Made by a program: the position numbers and the translations under genes. The notes beneath the pieces are model-generated. The model was given only the letters and a program-made list of their open reading frames with translations, searched no databases and was not told where the DNA came from. Shown piece by piece: positions 45,496 to 57,239 of a stretch of DNA of 64,000 nt. This DNA comes from Glomus cerebriforme (taxonomy: Eukaryota > Glomeromycota > Glomeromycetes > Glomerales > Glomeraceae): assembly GCA_003550305.1 (NCBI GenBank), contig QKYT01000103.1:156021-220020 (forward strand), read 5' to 3'. Position 1 is the stretch's first letter, and each line of letters starts with the position of its first letter.

Positions 45496-47607
45496 ATGTT
45501 TGCTATTATTATTGACAAAATTATTAACTTTATAACAGAAAATCCAATAGAACATATTACTGCTGCATCAGTAATTTTCAAAATTATGGAAGATATTTTA
45601 GCAATACAAAAAAATGAATTATTAAAAATATTGGATAGTATAATCCAATTAATAAAAAGTAAAATTAAAAAAAATCTCCTCTTTTTAAAAAGCTTAATGA
45701 TATTTCTAAACAGGTAAATTATTAAATATTTAAAATATTTTTTATGCTAAATGATAATGGCGCAGTTATTTGATTAAAATATTTGAGCCTATGGAAAATA
45801 ATGAAGAATGTTTTATGATAATTATAATGTAAAGTTATTATTTACGGAGCGGCCGCTTGAAAATAATAATTTTTACATAAATTTTGATAGCATGCATGCA
45901 TGAATATAAAAATAATAGGTTAAAAAATTTATTATCAGCTGAAACTAATAAAATTTATTTCTGCGCTAGTTTAATTGTGCTTTGGAAAGTATATATAGTT
46001 TATACGATATTAGGGTGTTAAAAATGGTATATTATATTATTAATTTATTATGTTATATTATTTTTTACAAATTATAAATATATTAATTTTATTTATTAAA
46101 AGAATAAAAATACACTTTCTGATAATAATATGATAAAAAAAATATAGATTATATAAAAAAACAGCTTTCATAAGGTAAAAAAAAAATATTAAAATTATTT
46201 GTAATCATATTTATATTTAATAAATATTAATATTTTTTAAAAAATAAAACCTTTATAAAGTTCAAATTTATTTTCAGAAAAACTTTATCAAAATATAAGT
46301 AATATTGATATTAAAAGTTTAATATGGGAAAATCCATTAGCCAATGGAATTATTAGTAATGATAATGAATTAAATATATTAGATAGAGTATATGAAAATT
46401 TTATAAAACCTGCTAATAATATGATTGTTAAACTTCCAGAATTAATTCAAAAACAATGTTAAGATTTTGTATTAAATTATGAAGAAGAAGATATAGGTTT
46501 ACTTAATAAGCATATTCATAATAAAAAATGAAAAGAAAGTGATGAAGAACTTAAAAAAATTACTGTAGATATTCTTAATGTAATGTAAGTATTATAATTT
46601 ATATTTATAAAATTATAATTTTAAAATTAATTAATTAATTTTATTTTAGATCAAATTATTGGACAAATCCAGCATTTATATCAGAATTTAGAAAGAACAA
46701 AGTGAAGGAACATATGTAACAGATATTATAATTCCTTCAATTCAAGCAGTATTAAAAGGACTTCCATTTAAATAATTATTTATTAACATGTATGCATTTT
46801 GTAATATTATTATTTTATTTATAATATTAAATTTACAAATTATTATTATAGTGCAGAATGGCAAAGTGCTGCTAGTGCTGATAGAATAGGTAAAGGAAAT
46901 CAAGGAAAACAACCAGATTTTATGCATTTAATAAAATGGAAAGATAAAATTTTTGAACTTGTATTTGGTGAATATTCACGTATAATATGTAATGATATTA
47001 AAAAAAAAGATAATGGGATAAAACTTTGGAAAGAAATCAATGATGATATGTATTGGATACGAAAATTACATAAACCTGAAAAAAAACAGTTTTCAATTAT
47101 TGGAATTCAAGTTGCTAGTAATGTTTTTATTTATTTAATTTATTAAAATTTTAAACTATTTTAAACTATTATTATAAGTATAATAATAAATATTATTTAT
47201 AGGAAGTAAAATTCAGTTAAATGTACTTATGACTGATAAATTTGATATTAATCAATACTATCATTTGCAAGTAGCAGAAATACCAATACAAAAAACAGAA
47301 AAAAGTTTAGAAAATTTACCAAAATTTGTGAAATTATTATTAAATTTACGTGTATGTATTTTATTTAAATAAATTTTATAATATAATATAATTATATAAT
47401 ACTGTATATTAATTTTTTTATTTAATATAGAATATTGTGCTTGTTAATTTATCATTATTAACAAATGCACCTAAGATTCATACACGTCGTATTAAAACAA
47501 GTTCAACAATAAGTTCACCAAGAAGAAATGAAAGTGAACCAAAAAAAATAAAAAAAAATAAAAAAAAGCGATATGTTAAAACAAATTTAGAAGATAATCA
47601 ACAATAA
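45496..47607 (+). pseudogene. Decayed member of a PD-(D/E)XK-like multi-copy family
   Basis: Exons with GT..AG borders can be traced: MFAIIIDKIINFITENPIEH to a donor at about 45714; SLIWENPLANGIISNDNEL with stops at the C*D and KK*K positions; SNYWTNPAFISEF, a frameshift, then TYVTDIIIPSIQAVL; AEWQSAASADRIGKGNQG and PDFMHLIKWKDKIFELVFGEYSRI; NVLMTDKFDINQYYHLQVAEIP; finally NIVLVNLSLLTNAP and a Lys-rich tail ending at TAA 47607. The Asp in PDFM and Glu in FGEYSR are spaced like a PD-(D/E)XK nuclease core. This assignment is an inference. I remember many similar copies in Rhizophagus. Two stops and one frameshift indicate a pseudogene. Confidence 0.55.
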
Positions 47608-47856
47608 AAAAAATAAAAATATAATTAAGAATTTTATTTTATTTTATTTTTTATTTATATTATTTACTATAAACTATAACATATTTATTTATTAAATAAA
47701 TTTATATATAAAATATTAAAGATTTAAAAATTATTAATTACTAATTATTTTTATAATTTTTTTTCTTTGATATATAATATTTTACTACATTATTTAAAAT
47801 TAAATTTTATTTAATATTTACTGTATATTATTAAAATAATATTTTTTCTAATCTTA
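47608..47856. other. Short AT-rich interval
   Basis: Nothing recognised; ends at the TA target of the family B element. Confidence 0.4.
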
Positions 47857-49893
47857 CATTGGGGAAATTTTAGAAGCGCAGAATTGCGAAAATCTGTAAA
47901 ATTTGCAGATTTCTGCTTTTTTTAATAAATATCTGTGCAGTTCTTCAAATAAAGTTTTTAGAAAAAATCTGCAATAATCTCTAATATTGCAAATTTGTAA
48001 AAAACTTTATGTAAAAAGCTTTGAAGATTTTATTTTATTCTGATAAACTTCAGTTAAACTATTATTTAACTGTTTTAAATTTTAGGTTTTGAAGTTTTGG
48101 ACAAAATTGGTAAGTTCTCCAAACTTCATGTTTAATCTGCGACATGCAGATTTTTTTCTTTTTTTTTTATTAATTTTTGCAGGACTCCGAACAGACTGAA
48201 CTTCTCTCATTATCTCCGGACTTTACTTTCAAAGATAAATAAAGTATATATATATTATTAAATAAATGTTTACTAACATTCTTTTGTATTTTTTTAGGGT
48301 TAGAAGTCAAAATGTAAGTTCTGAACTCCCCATTTCAAAGGTAATAACTTCAAAATTATATTTTTTTTTTTTTATTTTTTTTTATTAAATAAATATTTAC
48401 TAATGTTTTTTTTATTTTTTTAGGTTCCAGAAAACTAAAGTACAGCTCTGGACTTCCATTTCAAAGATAAGACTTCAAAATTTTTGTTTGTTTTTTTTAT
48501 TAAATGAACGTTTACTAACGTTCTTTTTGTTTTTCTTTAGATTCCAGAAAACTGAAGTACAGCTCCGAACTCCCATTTTGAAGGTAATAACTTTAAAATG
48601 AATTTTTTTTTATTTTATTATTTTTTTTATTAAATGAACATTTACTAATGTTCTTTTTATTTCTTTAGGTTTAGGAAGTCAAAGGACTCTATTTTTGAAG
48701 GTAATTTTTTAAAATTCTGTTTTTTTTTGTTTTTTTTTTAATTTAATGAATGTTACTAACATTCTTTCTTTTGTAGGTTTGAATTTTCAGGTATAGAACT
48801 TCAAAATAGATTTGTAGTGAAGGAGGAGGAGTATTAAAAGAAATGTTACTAATGTAACATTCTTTTTTTTCTTATAGATTCAGATTCAACTTGAACTTCG
48901 AAGATTAGGACATCAGCTTCAGAATTTGATTTAGACTTCGAAGGTTTGTATCAGAGGAGATATAATTTTTTTTATTAAAGAAATGTTACTAATGTAACAT
49001 TTCTTTTTTTTTGGAGGACTTCGGCTTCAGATTCAACCTAGACTTTAAAGGTTTGTATCAGAGAGATAGAATTTTTTTTATTAAAGAAACGTTATTAATG
49101 TAATATTTCTTTCTTTTTTGTAGAACTTCAGCTTCAGATTTGACTTCTTGGACTTCAAAATTGAAAGTTTTTTAGAGTTATCTACTTTGTTTTTTTTAAT
49201 GAAATGTTTTACTAATGTTTCTTTTCTTTTTTTTATAGGTTCTTCCGGGCAGTACTTCAAAGGTATATCTTCAAAAAATTTTTTATTTTTTTTTTATTTT
49301 TAATGAAATATTACTAACTAACATTTCGTTATTTTTTTTTGTAGGTTCTTCCGGGTGGATTATAGGATTTTGATAGTATAATATCTTCAAATTATTTTTA
49401 ATTTCTTTTTTAACAAATGTTAATAACTAATGTTTATTATTTCTTTTTTTTTGTAGATTCTTTTGGGTGTGAGTATGTAGGATTTCAATGAAATATCTTA
49501 GTTGTTTGTTGAAATTGAACTAACTGAAACTATGTTCAAAATATTAACAACATGTAAAGAAAAAATCAAAGAATAGGAACTTAGTTTTTTTGTAGTTTAA
49601 TTTGTAAATATATTTGACTGTAATTAATAAAATTAATAAAGCATAAATTACATTATACAACTAAAAAGTGATATATATAAAATGTATAACTAAAATATTT
49701 TGCAGATTTATCTTTTTCTTCAGAAATTTTCGCAGATTTTATCTTAAATTTTTTCGCAGATTTTTTGACTCTTGGAGATCTGTACAAATTTTCTTAACTT
49801 TTTCCTTCAGCGCATGTCGACAGGTTCGCAGAACTGTGCAAATTTTTATACTGCAGAATTGCGCAGTTCTGCACCTTAAAAATTTTGCCAATG
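47857..49893 (+). mobile_element. Family B TA-flanked element with intron-like array, 2.0 kb
   Basis: Left end CATTGGGGAAATTTTAGAAG and right end, in reverse, CATTGGCAAAATTTTTAAGG are inverted and bordered by TA (47855-47856, 49894-49895). Subterminal regions contain many GCAGA/TCTGC words, one long region at each side. The centre (about 48240-49480) has around ten units with palindromes such as GAACGTTTACTAACGTTC, T-rich tracts, TAG/TTAG and mini-exons such as one starting ATTCCAGAAAACTGAAG, ending AAGGTAAT. No transposase. A partial relative of the right end lies at 58066-58250. Confidence 0.75.
48240..49480 (+). repeat. Tandem intron-like array of family B
   Basis: Roughly ten units of about 100-125 bp. 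The palindrome plus CTAAC/CTAAT core, T tract and TAG recur. Mini-exon sequences drift along the array from GTTCCAGAAAACT-type to TTCGGCTTCAGATTC-type to TTCTTCCGGG-type, so adjacent units are most alike, as expected from stepwise tandem duplication. Confidence 0.75.
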
Positions 49894-50296
49894 TAAAATA
49901 TTATTATTAATAAAAAGATAATACTTTTTCTTAATAAATTAAAAAAATATTTATGTAAAAAAAATATTTTAATATATTTATACTTTATATTTTAAATATT
50001 TAATATATAATATATTTAAATTAAAATTACTTTCTTTATTTACTATTTTTATTGTTATTTTTACTAATTACATTTATATTTTATATATACTATATGTATT
50101 ATTCTAAATTTTTGATTCTTGAGCAAGTCTTTTTATCATAGCAGTTTTTACAAGTGCATTTATATCAAAATTTAAATTACCATCTTCTATTTCTTTAGTT
50201 AAAGGTGGAATTACTACAGAAACATCTAATTCTAAAGCATAACAAAATTCAGAATCATTAATATCTATTAATTCTGCAAATTTAATAATCTTTAAA

Positions 50297-51600
50297 TTAA
50301 TTTTTATTATCATCTATTAATTTTTCTTCATCATTGGTTTCTTCTTCTTCTTCTTTTTCTTCATTATTCTCTTCTTCATCATTTATAAAAGATGTTTGAG
50401 TAACTATTTTTTGAATTTCTTATTCTGATAATTTGTAATTAATATTTGATTTATAATAAGAATGCATTCGAGACATATTTTGCAATAATTCATAATTAAG
50501 ACTAAAATTTTAAAATAATTATTTAGTAGTTATTATAATATAATTTAAAATTTGCATTTGCAATAATTAATAAATAAATTAATTAAAAAAACTTACCGTA
50601 ATTGGCGCTTGTTCATATACCAACCTAAAACAGAAAAAATACATTCACAACTGGCATTGTGTAGTATTATTGCATTAATTAATAAAGCAAGTTGTTGGAT
50701 ATGATTTTTTTTTTGTTTACACATTAACTACCAACTTTTAATAGTATAAATTTCAAATACAAATTCAAAATTATATTGATATGGTTCATTTTTAATAGAA
50801 TAATTTGTTAATTACGTAATTAATTTACTGGCAGAGCTGCTTCCTTTTCCTATTCCTTTTCAAATTAATAATGCTTTTTTACAAATTATTCAAAAAGTAT
50901 TTACTTGTAAGCCAGTGTCTAAAAATTAAATAAAATAAATTTATTAAATAAGATAAAATAAAATCAATTATATTATTTTAAAATATTTATACCTTGATAT
51001 TTTGGATGTAAAAAATAAGCAAGTAAATATAGATCAAAATTAAATTCTTGCCATCTTTTATCAAAAATTGCTTGACATTGAAAATAAAAATTAATAGGTC
51101 CAGTTTAAGATAATTCTTTTATAGTTGCAGCCATAATTACGAGACAAATAAAACAATCTGCTAATGTAGTACTTTTATATTCAAATATTACAACAGCTTT
51201 CTTAATTGAAGTCAAAATTAATCAAAGATCTTCTATATTATGAAAAAAATTGCGACGTTGGACAATATACAATATTTTAGTATTGAACAATTGTGGTTGT
51301 TCTTCAATTAACTAAATAAATAAAAAAAAATAAAAAGATATATTAGTTATTATATACAATATAATTTAACAAGTATTTTAATTACAAAATACTTATATTT
51401 TTAATTGATTCTTGATATTGGATAATTGAATTAGTACAATCAAAGGCAGTTATCTATCTTGTTTTAACATGCTTTTTTAAGCCACCTCCTGATATCATAT
51501 TTTTTACAATATTCATTTTTAATAATTCACCAGCTTTATGTGAATTTGTAAATAATTAACAATTTTTTTACATTCACCAATTAGTTTGGATGCCCAATTT
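50297..51600 (-). pseudogene. Decayed hAT-family transposase (C-terminal half)
   Basis: On the minus strand, pieces in order are HKAGELLKMNIVKNMISGGG, TAFDCTNSIIQYQESIKN, LIEEQPQLFNTKIL, KKAVVIFEYKSTTLADCF, ELS, stop, TGPINFYFQCQAIFDKRW, FDLYLLAYFLHPKYQG, ASCECIFSVLGWYMNKRQLR and a Glu-rich tail ending at TAA 50297. LHPKY and the CECIFSxxGW...KRxLR region correspond to the RNase H-like/dimerisation C-terminus of hAT transposases. Many stops and frameshifts. The 5' part is interrupted at 51602 by a family A element; the reading may resume at about 53130-53220 (DYLSDRNITELLHHIM). Confidence 0.7.
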
Positions 51601-51732
51601 AGAGGTATGTTCCAGTAAAATCCGTTCAATCTGTCATCTATTTTTGAACGGATTGGATAATTCAGATTAAGGAATGAACAGATTTTGGATAATCCAGATA
51701 GATCCATTGAATAATACTGGATTGATCAGATT

Positions 51733-52216
51733 ACTGGTCAAAAACTGATCTATCTTACAGATATCTTATAAATATCAGGTACCCAAAATGCAGAAAATCT
51801 GCTATACATCGAGTATTCAATATGTATATTATAGAATTAAAAAATACAATCTATTAATTATCTCGCTATCCAGTAATCATAAAATGATAAAATATAGCTC
51901 ATTCAATTCGCCTCACTGAGACGTATCGAATGGTACTAATTTCGCATTTCTAGGTGTGATAGATGCTGAGATATTTGATAAATCGTAAAAAAACAAACAA
52001 AAAATGCAATATCTCGATATCTATCACACCTAGAAATGCGAAATTAATACCATTTGATACGTTTCAGTGAGACGAATCGAATGAGCTATATTTCATCTTT
52101 TTATGATTACTGGATAGTGAGATAATTAATAGATTGTATTTTTTAATTTTATAGTATATATATTGCGTATCCAATATTTATAAGATATCTGTAAGATAGA
52201 TCAGTTTTTGACCAAT
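51733..52216. mobile_element. Foldback element, copy 2, nested in family A
   Basis: About 480 bp, with arms that are near-perfect reverse complements around an AT spacer near 51985-52010. Termini ACTGGTCAAAAACTGATC and its reverse complement (with ATTGGTC at the right tip) match the element at 7005-7535 over nearly the whole length. It interrupts the left subterminal region of the surrounding family A element. Confidence 0.85.
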
Positions 52217-52309
52217 GGATATTACACGAATGATCAGATTGACTAGATTGATCAGATAATCTGGTCAAATCTGGTATTTTTTTTTTTATTTTTTTTTTTG
52301 GTGATGTTT

Positions 52310-52925
52310 TTTTTTATTTTAATACATAAGAATGTTTATTAACATTCTTTTTTATTCTTTTTTTATAGGAACAAACTCTTTAGCTTAGCTCCTGGAGGTA
52401 ATTGGGAGGATATTAAACTTTAATACAAGAATATTGCTAATGTTCTTTTTTTTTCTTTTTTTTAGGAATGAACACTTTGGCTTGACTTCTGGAGGTAATT
52501 GAAGAGGAATGGTTATTAAACTTTAATATAAAAACGTTGTTAATGTTTTTTTTTTGTAGGAACGAACACTTTGGCTCAGTTCCTAAAGGTAAATAGGATA
52601 AAAGGGGGTGGAGAACGGAGGTGTTTCTTTTTTATTTTATTATACAAGAACATTTATTAACATTCATTTTTTTTCTTTTTTGTAGGAACGAACTCTTCAG
52701 CTCAGATCCTGAAGGTAAATGGAGTAAATGGAAGCGGAGAGAGGTGTTTCTTTTTTATTTTATTATACAAGAACATTTATTAATATTCATTTTTCTTTTA
52801 TTTTTTGTAGGAATGAACTCTTCGGTTCAGCTTCTGGAGGTAATTGAAGGGGGGTGGTTATTAAACTTTAATACAAGAACGTTGCTAATATTTTTTTTTC
52901 TTTTTGTAGGAATAACTCTTTACTC
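52310..52925 (+). repeat. Tandem array of about six intron-like units
   Basis: Same unit design as 1-960 and 43960-44720: GGTAA, palindrome with CTAAC/CTAAT or TTAAC loop, T/C tract, TAG, mini-exon starting GAACGAAC or a C/T-changed version. The 111-codon frame at 52621-52956 simply reads through three units. Confidence 0.82.
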
Positions 52926-53299
52926 ACCTTCAATTACAGTATGTAAAGTTTTATAAAAAAATCCAGTGGATCCAGTGAATCCGGTGATATAAATGGATCA
53001 TCAGATTAATCAGATATCTGTTGAACCATCCGGTCAATCCAGTGGTATAAACGGATTAATCTGAATCTGATTAATTTTTGAATGGATGACTGGATATCTG
53101 GATTAACCAGATTTTGGAGCATACCTTTAGTTCTTACATAATATGATGTAATAATTCTGTTATATTTCGATCAGATAGATAATCTTTTTTTTTAAAAAAA
53201 AATTATCAAATATATTTTTAATTAACTCTAATCCCTACCCTTAACTCTTTCAGAATATCTATTTTTTTTATAAACTTCTAGTAAGTTAAAAATTCTGAA

Positions 53300-54215
53300 A
53301 TGTTTTGAGAAATATTAGTATAACGAGTTAACAACTAATATTTTTTTATTTTTGTAGGAACGCAAATGTCTTGGTTTAGCTTTAAAAGGAACATTAGTAT
53401 AATGATTAACATTACATCTTTTCTTTATTTTGTAGTGAATGTAGAATGGCTTTGGGTGAGTTGAACTTTGGCAAAAAGGTTTAAGAAATGTTAGTATAAT
53501 AACTAACATTTTTTTTTCTTTATTTTGTAATCAATACAAAAGTTAATCAGAATAGCCTTTGAAACTTATCTAATGAGCTGTAATTTGACAAAGAGGGTTT
53601 AAAAAACATTAGTATGATGACTAATATTTCTTATTTCTTTATTTTGTAGTGAACGGAAAGGCCTTACTTAAGGACTCTTAGGTGAGTTGTAATTTGGTGA
53701 AGGTAATTTAAGAAATATTAGTATGATAACTAATGTTTCTTATTTCTTTATTTTGTAATGAATAGAAAGATCTTGCTTAGGAACTCTTGAGTTAGTTGTA
53801 ATTTGGCAAAGGTGATTTAAGAAACGTTAGTATGATGACTAATGTTTCTTATTTTTATATTTTATAGTGAATGGAAAGACTTTGTTTGGAAACTCTTGGA
53901 TAAGTTATAATTTGGTAAAGGTGGTTTAAAAAATGTTACTATGATGACTAATGTTTCTTATTTCTTTATTTTATAGTGAACGGAAAGGCCTTGTTTGGAA
54001 ACTCTTGGCTGAGTTGTAATTTGGTGAAGGTGGTTTAAGAAACGTTAGTATGATGACTAATGTTTCTTATTTCTTTATTTTGTAGTGAATGGAAAGATCT
54101 TATTTGAAAACTTATTTTAGGTAAGTTGTAATTTGGCGAAGAGGGTTTAAGAAATGTTAGTATGATAACTAACATTTCTTATTTTTTTTATTTTGTAATA
54201 AACATAAAAAGACCT
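53300..54215 (+). repeat. Family C tandem intron-like array
   Basis: About nine units with a period near 108 bp. Each has a palindrome such as AAACGTTAGTATGATGACTAATGTTT, a TTATTTCTTTATTTTGTAG acceptor-like tract and a mini-exon of about 53 nt beginning TGAA(T/C)GGAAAG and ending TTTGGTGAAG, followed by GTGG or GTGA. The inner loop contains GACTAAT, a fair branch-site match. I could not find clear terminal inverted repeats. The flank at about 54290-54450 has GCCAATGGCAAAATATTTTG sequences resembling family B ends. Confidence 0.7.
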
Positions 54216-54678
54216 TGAAAACGGTGGGAATAGGATCTGGTATGTTGGATTTTGTCAAAATATGCAGAGCGAGGATGATTTATTGATTATCTGATATGCA
54301 TCTGATTGGCTATAAAGTTTCGCAGCAGTTTTTTCATTTTGCAATTGTTAAAGTTTTGCCAATGGCAAAATATTTTGTCAATAGTTTTAACTTCACTATT
54401 TGAAATTTCACTATTTCGCAAAATTCAAAATAAGTTTTGCCCAGAAACCTTAGCCATGTAGAAGAAATAATCAAGAAAAAATAATCATGTATATTGACTT
54501 AGATATTATGTATCACAAGCTACATTCTGATCCTATGTATTTATTTTTGCATATATTAATAAAAAAATAATGATATTTTTTTTTGGCAAAAGTGATTGAT
54601 ATGAAGAATTTTCTTTCATATATATAAAAGTTTTTTATTATTTTGAATGCTTATGTATAGTATATAGTTTTATAAATC

Positions 54679-55028
54679 ATGCCATCAGAGCTTGAATTAT
54701 TGAGATAATGCATTAGCAAGCTTAAGACCAAAAATGTTAAGTTTGAGGCTAAGAAGATTAAGATTGAACCCAAGAATGCTAAACTTCTAAAGCGGTTTAT
54801 GGAGAAAGATACCAAATATAATACTGAAAATGCTCAACTTAAGTCTAAGATCAGAAAGAACTTGAAAGCAGAATTAAGAAGTTGGAAAAAAGTAGAGCAT
54901 ATACTGCTACTAAGAATGCTAGGTGTAATAATGAGATTTATGAGCTTAAAGCTAAACTAGCAAAATTAAGGCGTAATATCAATGAATTTAAAAAAGAATT
55001 AAAATCTAAGAAAAATTGCAAATTTTAA
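54679..55028 (+). pseudogene. Decayed short coiled-coil gene (MPSEL family)
   Basis: ATG at 54679 starts MPSELELLR, then an in-frame TAA, then CISKLKTKNVKFEAKKIKIE with regular Lys/Leu/Asn heptads, later frameshifted. I remember a large Rhizophagus family starting MPSELELLRQRISELEAEN. Relative to that remembered form, the changes here (Glu to Lys, Gln to stop, Arg to Cys) are the kind produced by G-to-A and C-to-T substitutions. Non-functional. Confidence 0.5.
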
Positions 55029-55489
55029 ACTAGATGCATTCAGATAGCTAAGGGAATTTTTAATGAAGAGCCAAATAATTGAGTATCATTCTCCTTTTTT
55101 AAATGGATTAAAGCTTGATGCTTTCTTCCAAAAATATCAAATTGCATTGGAAGTGCAAAGGGCTCAGCATCAGCTTCATAGCACTAGCTGGTATAAAAAA
55201 CTCAAGGATATTGTTGATCATGATCAGTGAAAATGATGCATATGCCAGGATAATAAAATTTTTCTTATTGAGGTATGGTATGACCAAAATCTGAAAATTG
55301 TTATTCCAGAAAGGATATGAAAAATTAAGAAGTTTGTTTGTCTAGCTTTGATTTCTTATACTGTAAATCTGTAATTAACAACTTATAATACGTAAATTCA
55401 CAAAATTTATCTTTGTATTTATTTTTTACATTATTGCTTATCATTATTTAATATTGTGCTGAAATCCCAAAAATTTCACTGCGCCTATA

Positions 55490-55902
55490 CTAGGGTTGGT
55501 AAAGTAACTATTACTTATAAATTTGGTTAATTAACCGGTTAATTAATGGTTTAATTAACCTATAAGTAACATATATATATTAATTATATATAATTTAAAA
55601 ATACAGTACATAAATAATATATTATAATTTATTGAAAATTTAAAATAAACTTTATTTTATTTATTCTTTATTTAGTAAATTAATTACATTTAATTCAAAT
55701 CCAATTATACTAACATTATCAGAATTATTATCTTTATCAAATTATAAATTATAATTATCAATTTATAGAATTTAATAAATTAAATCACATGACTTAAATT
55801 CTTACATTTTTATTGGTTAATTAAAAGTAACGGTTAATTAACCATTTTAGACTAATTATAAGTAACATAATTAACGGTTAATTAACGCCCGTCCTAGCGC
55901 AG
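55490..55902. mobile_element. Possible AT-rich hAT-like MITE
   Basis: Both ends contain inverted GGTTAATTAACCGTTAATTA-type words and ATTACTTATAA/TTATAAGTAAC pairs. The left tip is CTAGGGTTGG; the right tip in reverse is CTAGGACGGG. Flanking octamers GCGCCTAT and GCGCAGAT match at six of eight positions, but fall slightly off the tips. A hAT-type MITE is the best guess, but boundaries are uncertain. Confidence 0.4.
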
Positions 55903-55991
55903 ATTACGTAACACAGAAACATAGTGTAGTCAACTCAACATATTCACCCAAAACCCCAAAAGCACGTTATTCCGTAACACGATTTATATAA

Positions 55992-57239
55992 ATGGCGACT
56001 TGGAACCCGGAAGAGTAAGTTTTAGTTAGTGTTTGTTTCAGTTTGAGCATTCTAAATTTATACAGTATCTCTTGACGTCAAGTCCGTTCAGTTGGTTAAA
56101 AAATTTGAGAGAAAAATGGCAGAAGAACTTGAACTTGGAATTCGTGGAACCTTTCAGGTAAGGAGAGGGAGTACAAAAAAAAATGTTTGAACAAATTCAA
56201 AAAACGTATTTTATGTAGAACGAACCAAATAATAACTCCTTTCGGTCAGGAGGGAAAAACATTATTCTTACACGCACAACTTCCAGCCGATACCGATTAT
56301 CACTATATGGGACGCCTGGGCGGTTCTATGGGCCTTCACTTTTCGACCATCAAGGAAAATGGATTTAGAAACGCAAATAGATTATTTGGAGGGAAGTCTG
56401 GAACTCTTGGCGGAAAGTTTGATAACAATTCAACCGAATCTGAAATTGCGCCCATCAACCGTGAATGTAACGTTCTCGAAGGATATTTCGAAACGAAAAG
56501 GAAAAGTTGTGAAATTCATGATGGACGCGTCAATTCGTTGCCAAATAAGTATAAGGAGTCAGGTATTAGAATCAAGGATAAAGAACATGCAGATATTAAC
56601 GTGGGCATCGGATATGGAGGATGTTCTAACCCAAGATCAATTGGAATACTGCAGTCATCCTTTGGGAAACTGTGCAGAGTCGGTTCCTTGGCAGGCTATG
56701 AATGGACAACCGAAGTCCCATCAAAAACCTGTCGATTTGTACACGCGTACCCTTACCCTACCCAGGAAGCTTCAGGATCAAATCGAGATCAAGGAAACAT
56801 GTCTCAAATGTCAGTACGTGAGGGACAAAATGATCCTACATCGAGTTGCAACAATACACTCATATTAGTTGATACTTTTGAAAGTAAATCTGATCGACGC
56901 AATATTGCAACTTCTATTGGTTGTGAAGATCTCATTGATAGTGATCCAAAAGATCTAACTTTTTATATAGCAAATGTTGCAGAATATTGCTTTGATCATA
57001 TAATCTTTATTGGGGAGGTTAATTACGGGATGATTTTTTTAGATTGTTATGGTCGTGTTTTTCTGTGGGAAGATATGAGTCAGATGTTGTACCCACTCAG
57101 AGATTCTCTTGAAGAAGCGCCAAAATATTCGAAAGGGCAAGATCGTTTAGCATGGATTGTGGAAAATGGAAAGGTATACGAATATTTTATGAAACCTCAA
57201 CGTATGTATGCAAAAAATGTTATGGCAATATGTGTTTAA
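55992..57239 (+). CDS. Possible three-exon gene, unknown function
   Basis: ATG at 55992 (MATWNPE) runs into a strong donor GTAAGT at 56015. A candidate acceptor before 56092 and an intron 56158-56218 connect in phase to a 340-codon frame ending TAA 57239 (369 aa in all). The last 120 residues (CEDLIDSDPKDLTFYIANV, NYGMIFLDCYGRVFLWEDM, DRLAWIVENGKVYEYFMKP) read like a genuine globular protein. Between 56219 and 56868, however, a second frame (MDLETQIDYLEGSLELL..., 169 codons at 56359-56868) is also open and equally protein-like. An alternative small exon MAEELELGIRGTFQ at 56116-56157 would select a third frame. The true exon structure is therefore unresolved. The stretch is noticeably less AT-rich than its surroundings. 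No family recognised. Confidence 0.45.

Larger units (their letters stand above)
51602..53127 (+). mobile_element. Family A TA-flanked element carrying a nested foldback element
   Basis: Left end GAGGTATGTTCCAGTAAAA, right end in reverse AAGGTATGCTCCAAAATCTG, bordered by TA (51600-51601, 53128-53129). Removing the foldback insertion at 51733-52216 leaves about 1.04 kb, comparable to the copy at 43759-44927. About six intron-like units lie at about 52310-52925. The element sits within the hAT transposase relic. Confidence 0.8.

Noticed and set aside
52621..52956. 111-codon open frame
   Set aside because: Same reason: translation across intron-like tandem units of a non-coding element.
56359..56868. 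169-codon frame as an independent gene
   Set aside because: Not listed separately because it overlaps a longer frame and ends at TAG with no downstream support; reported instead as a finding on the locus.
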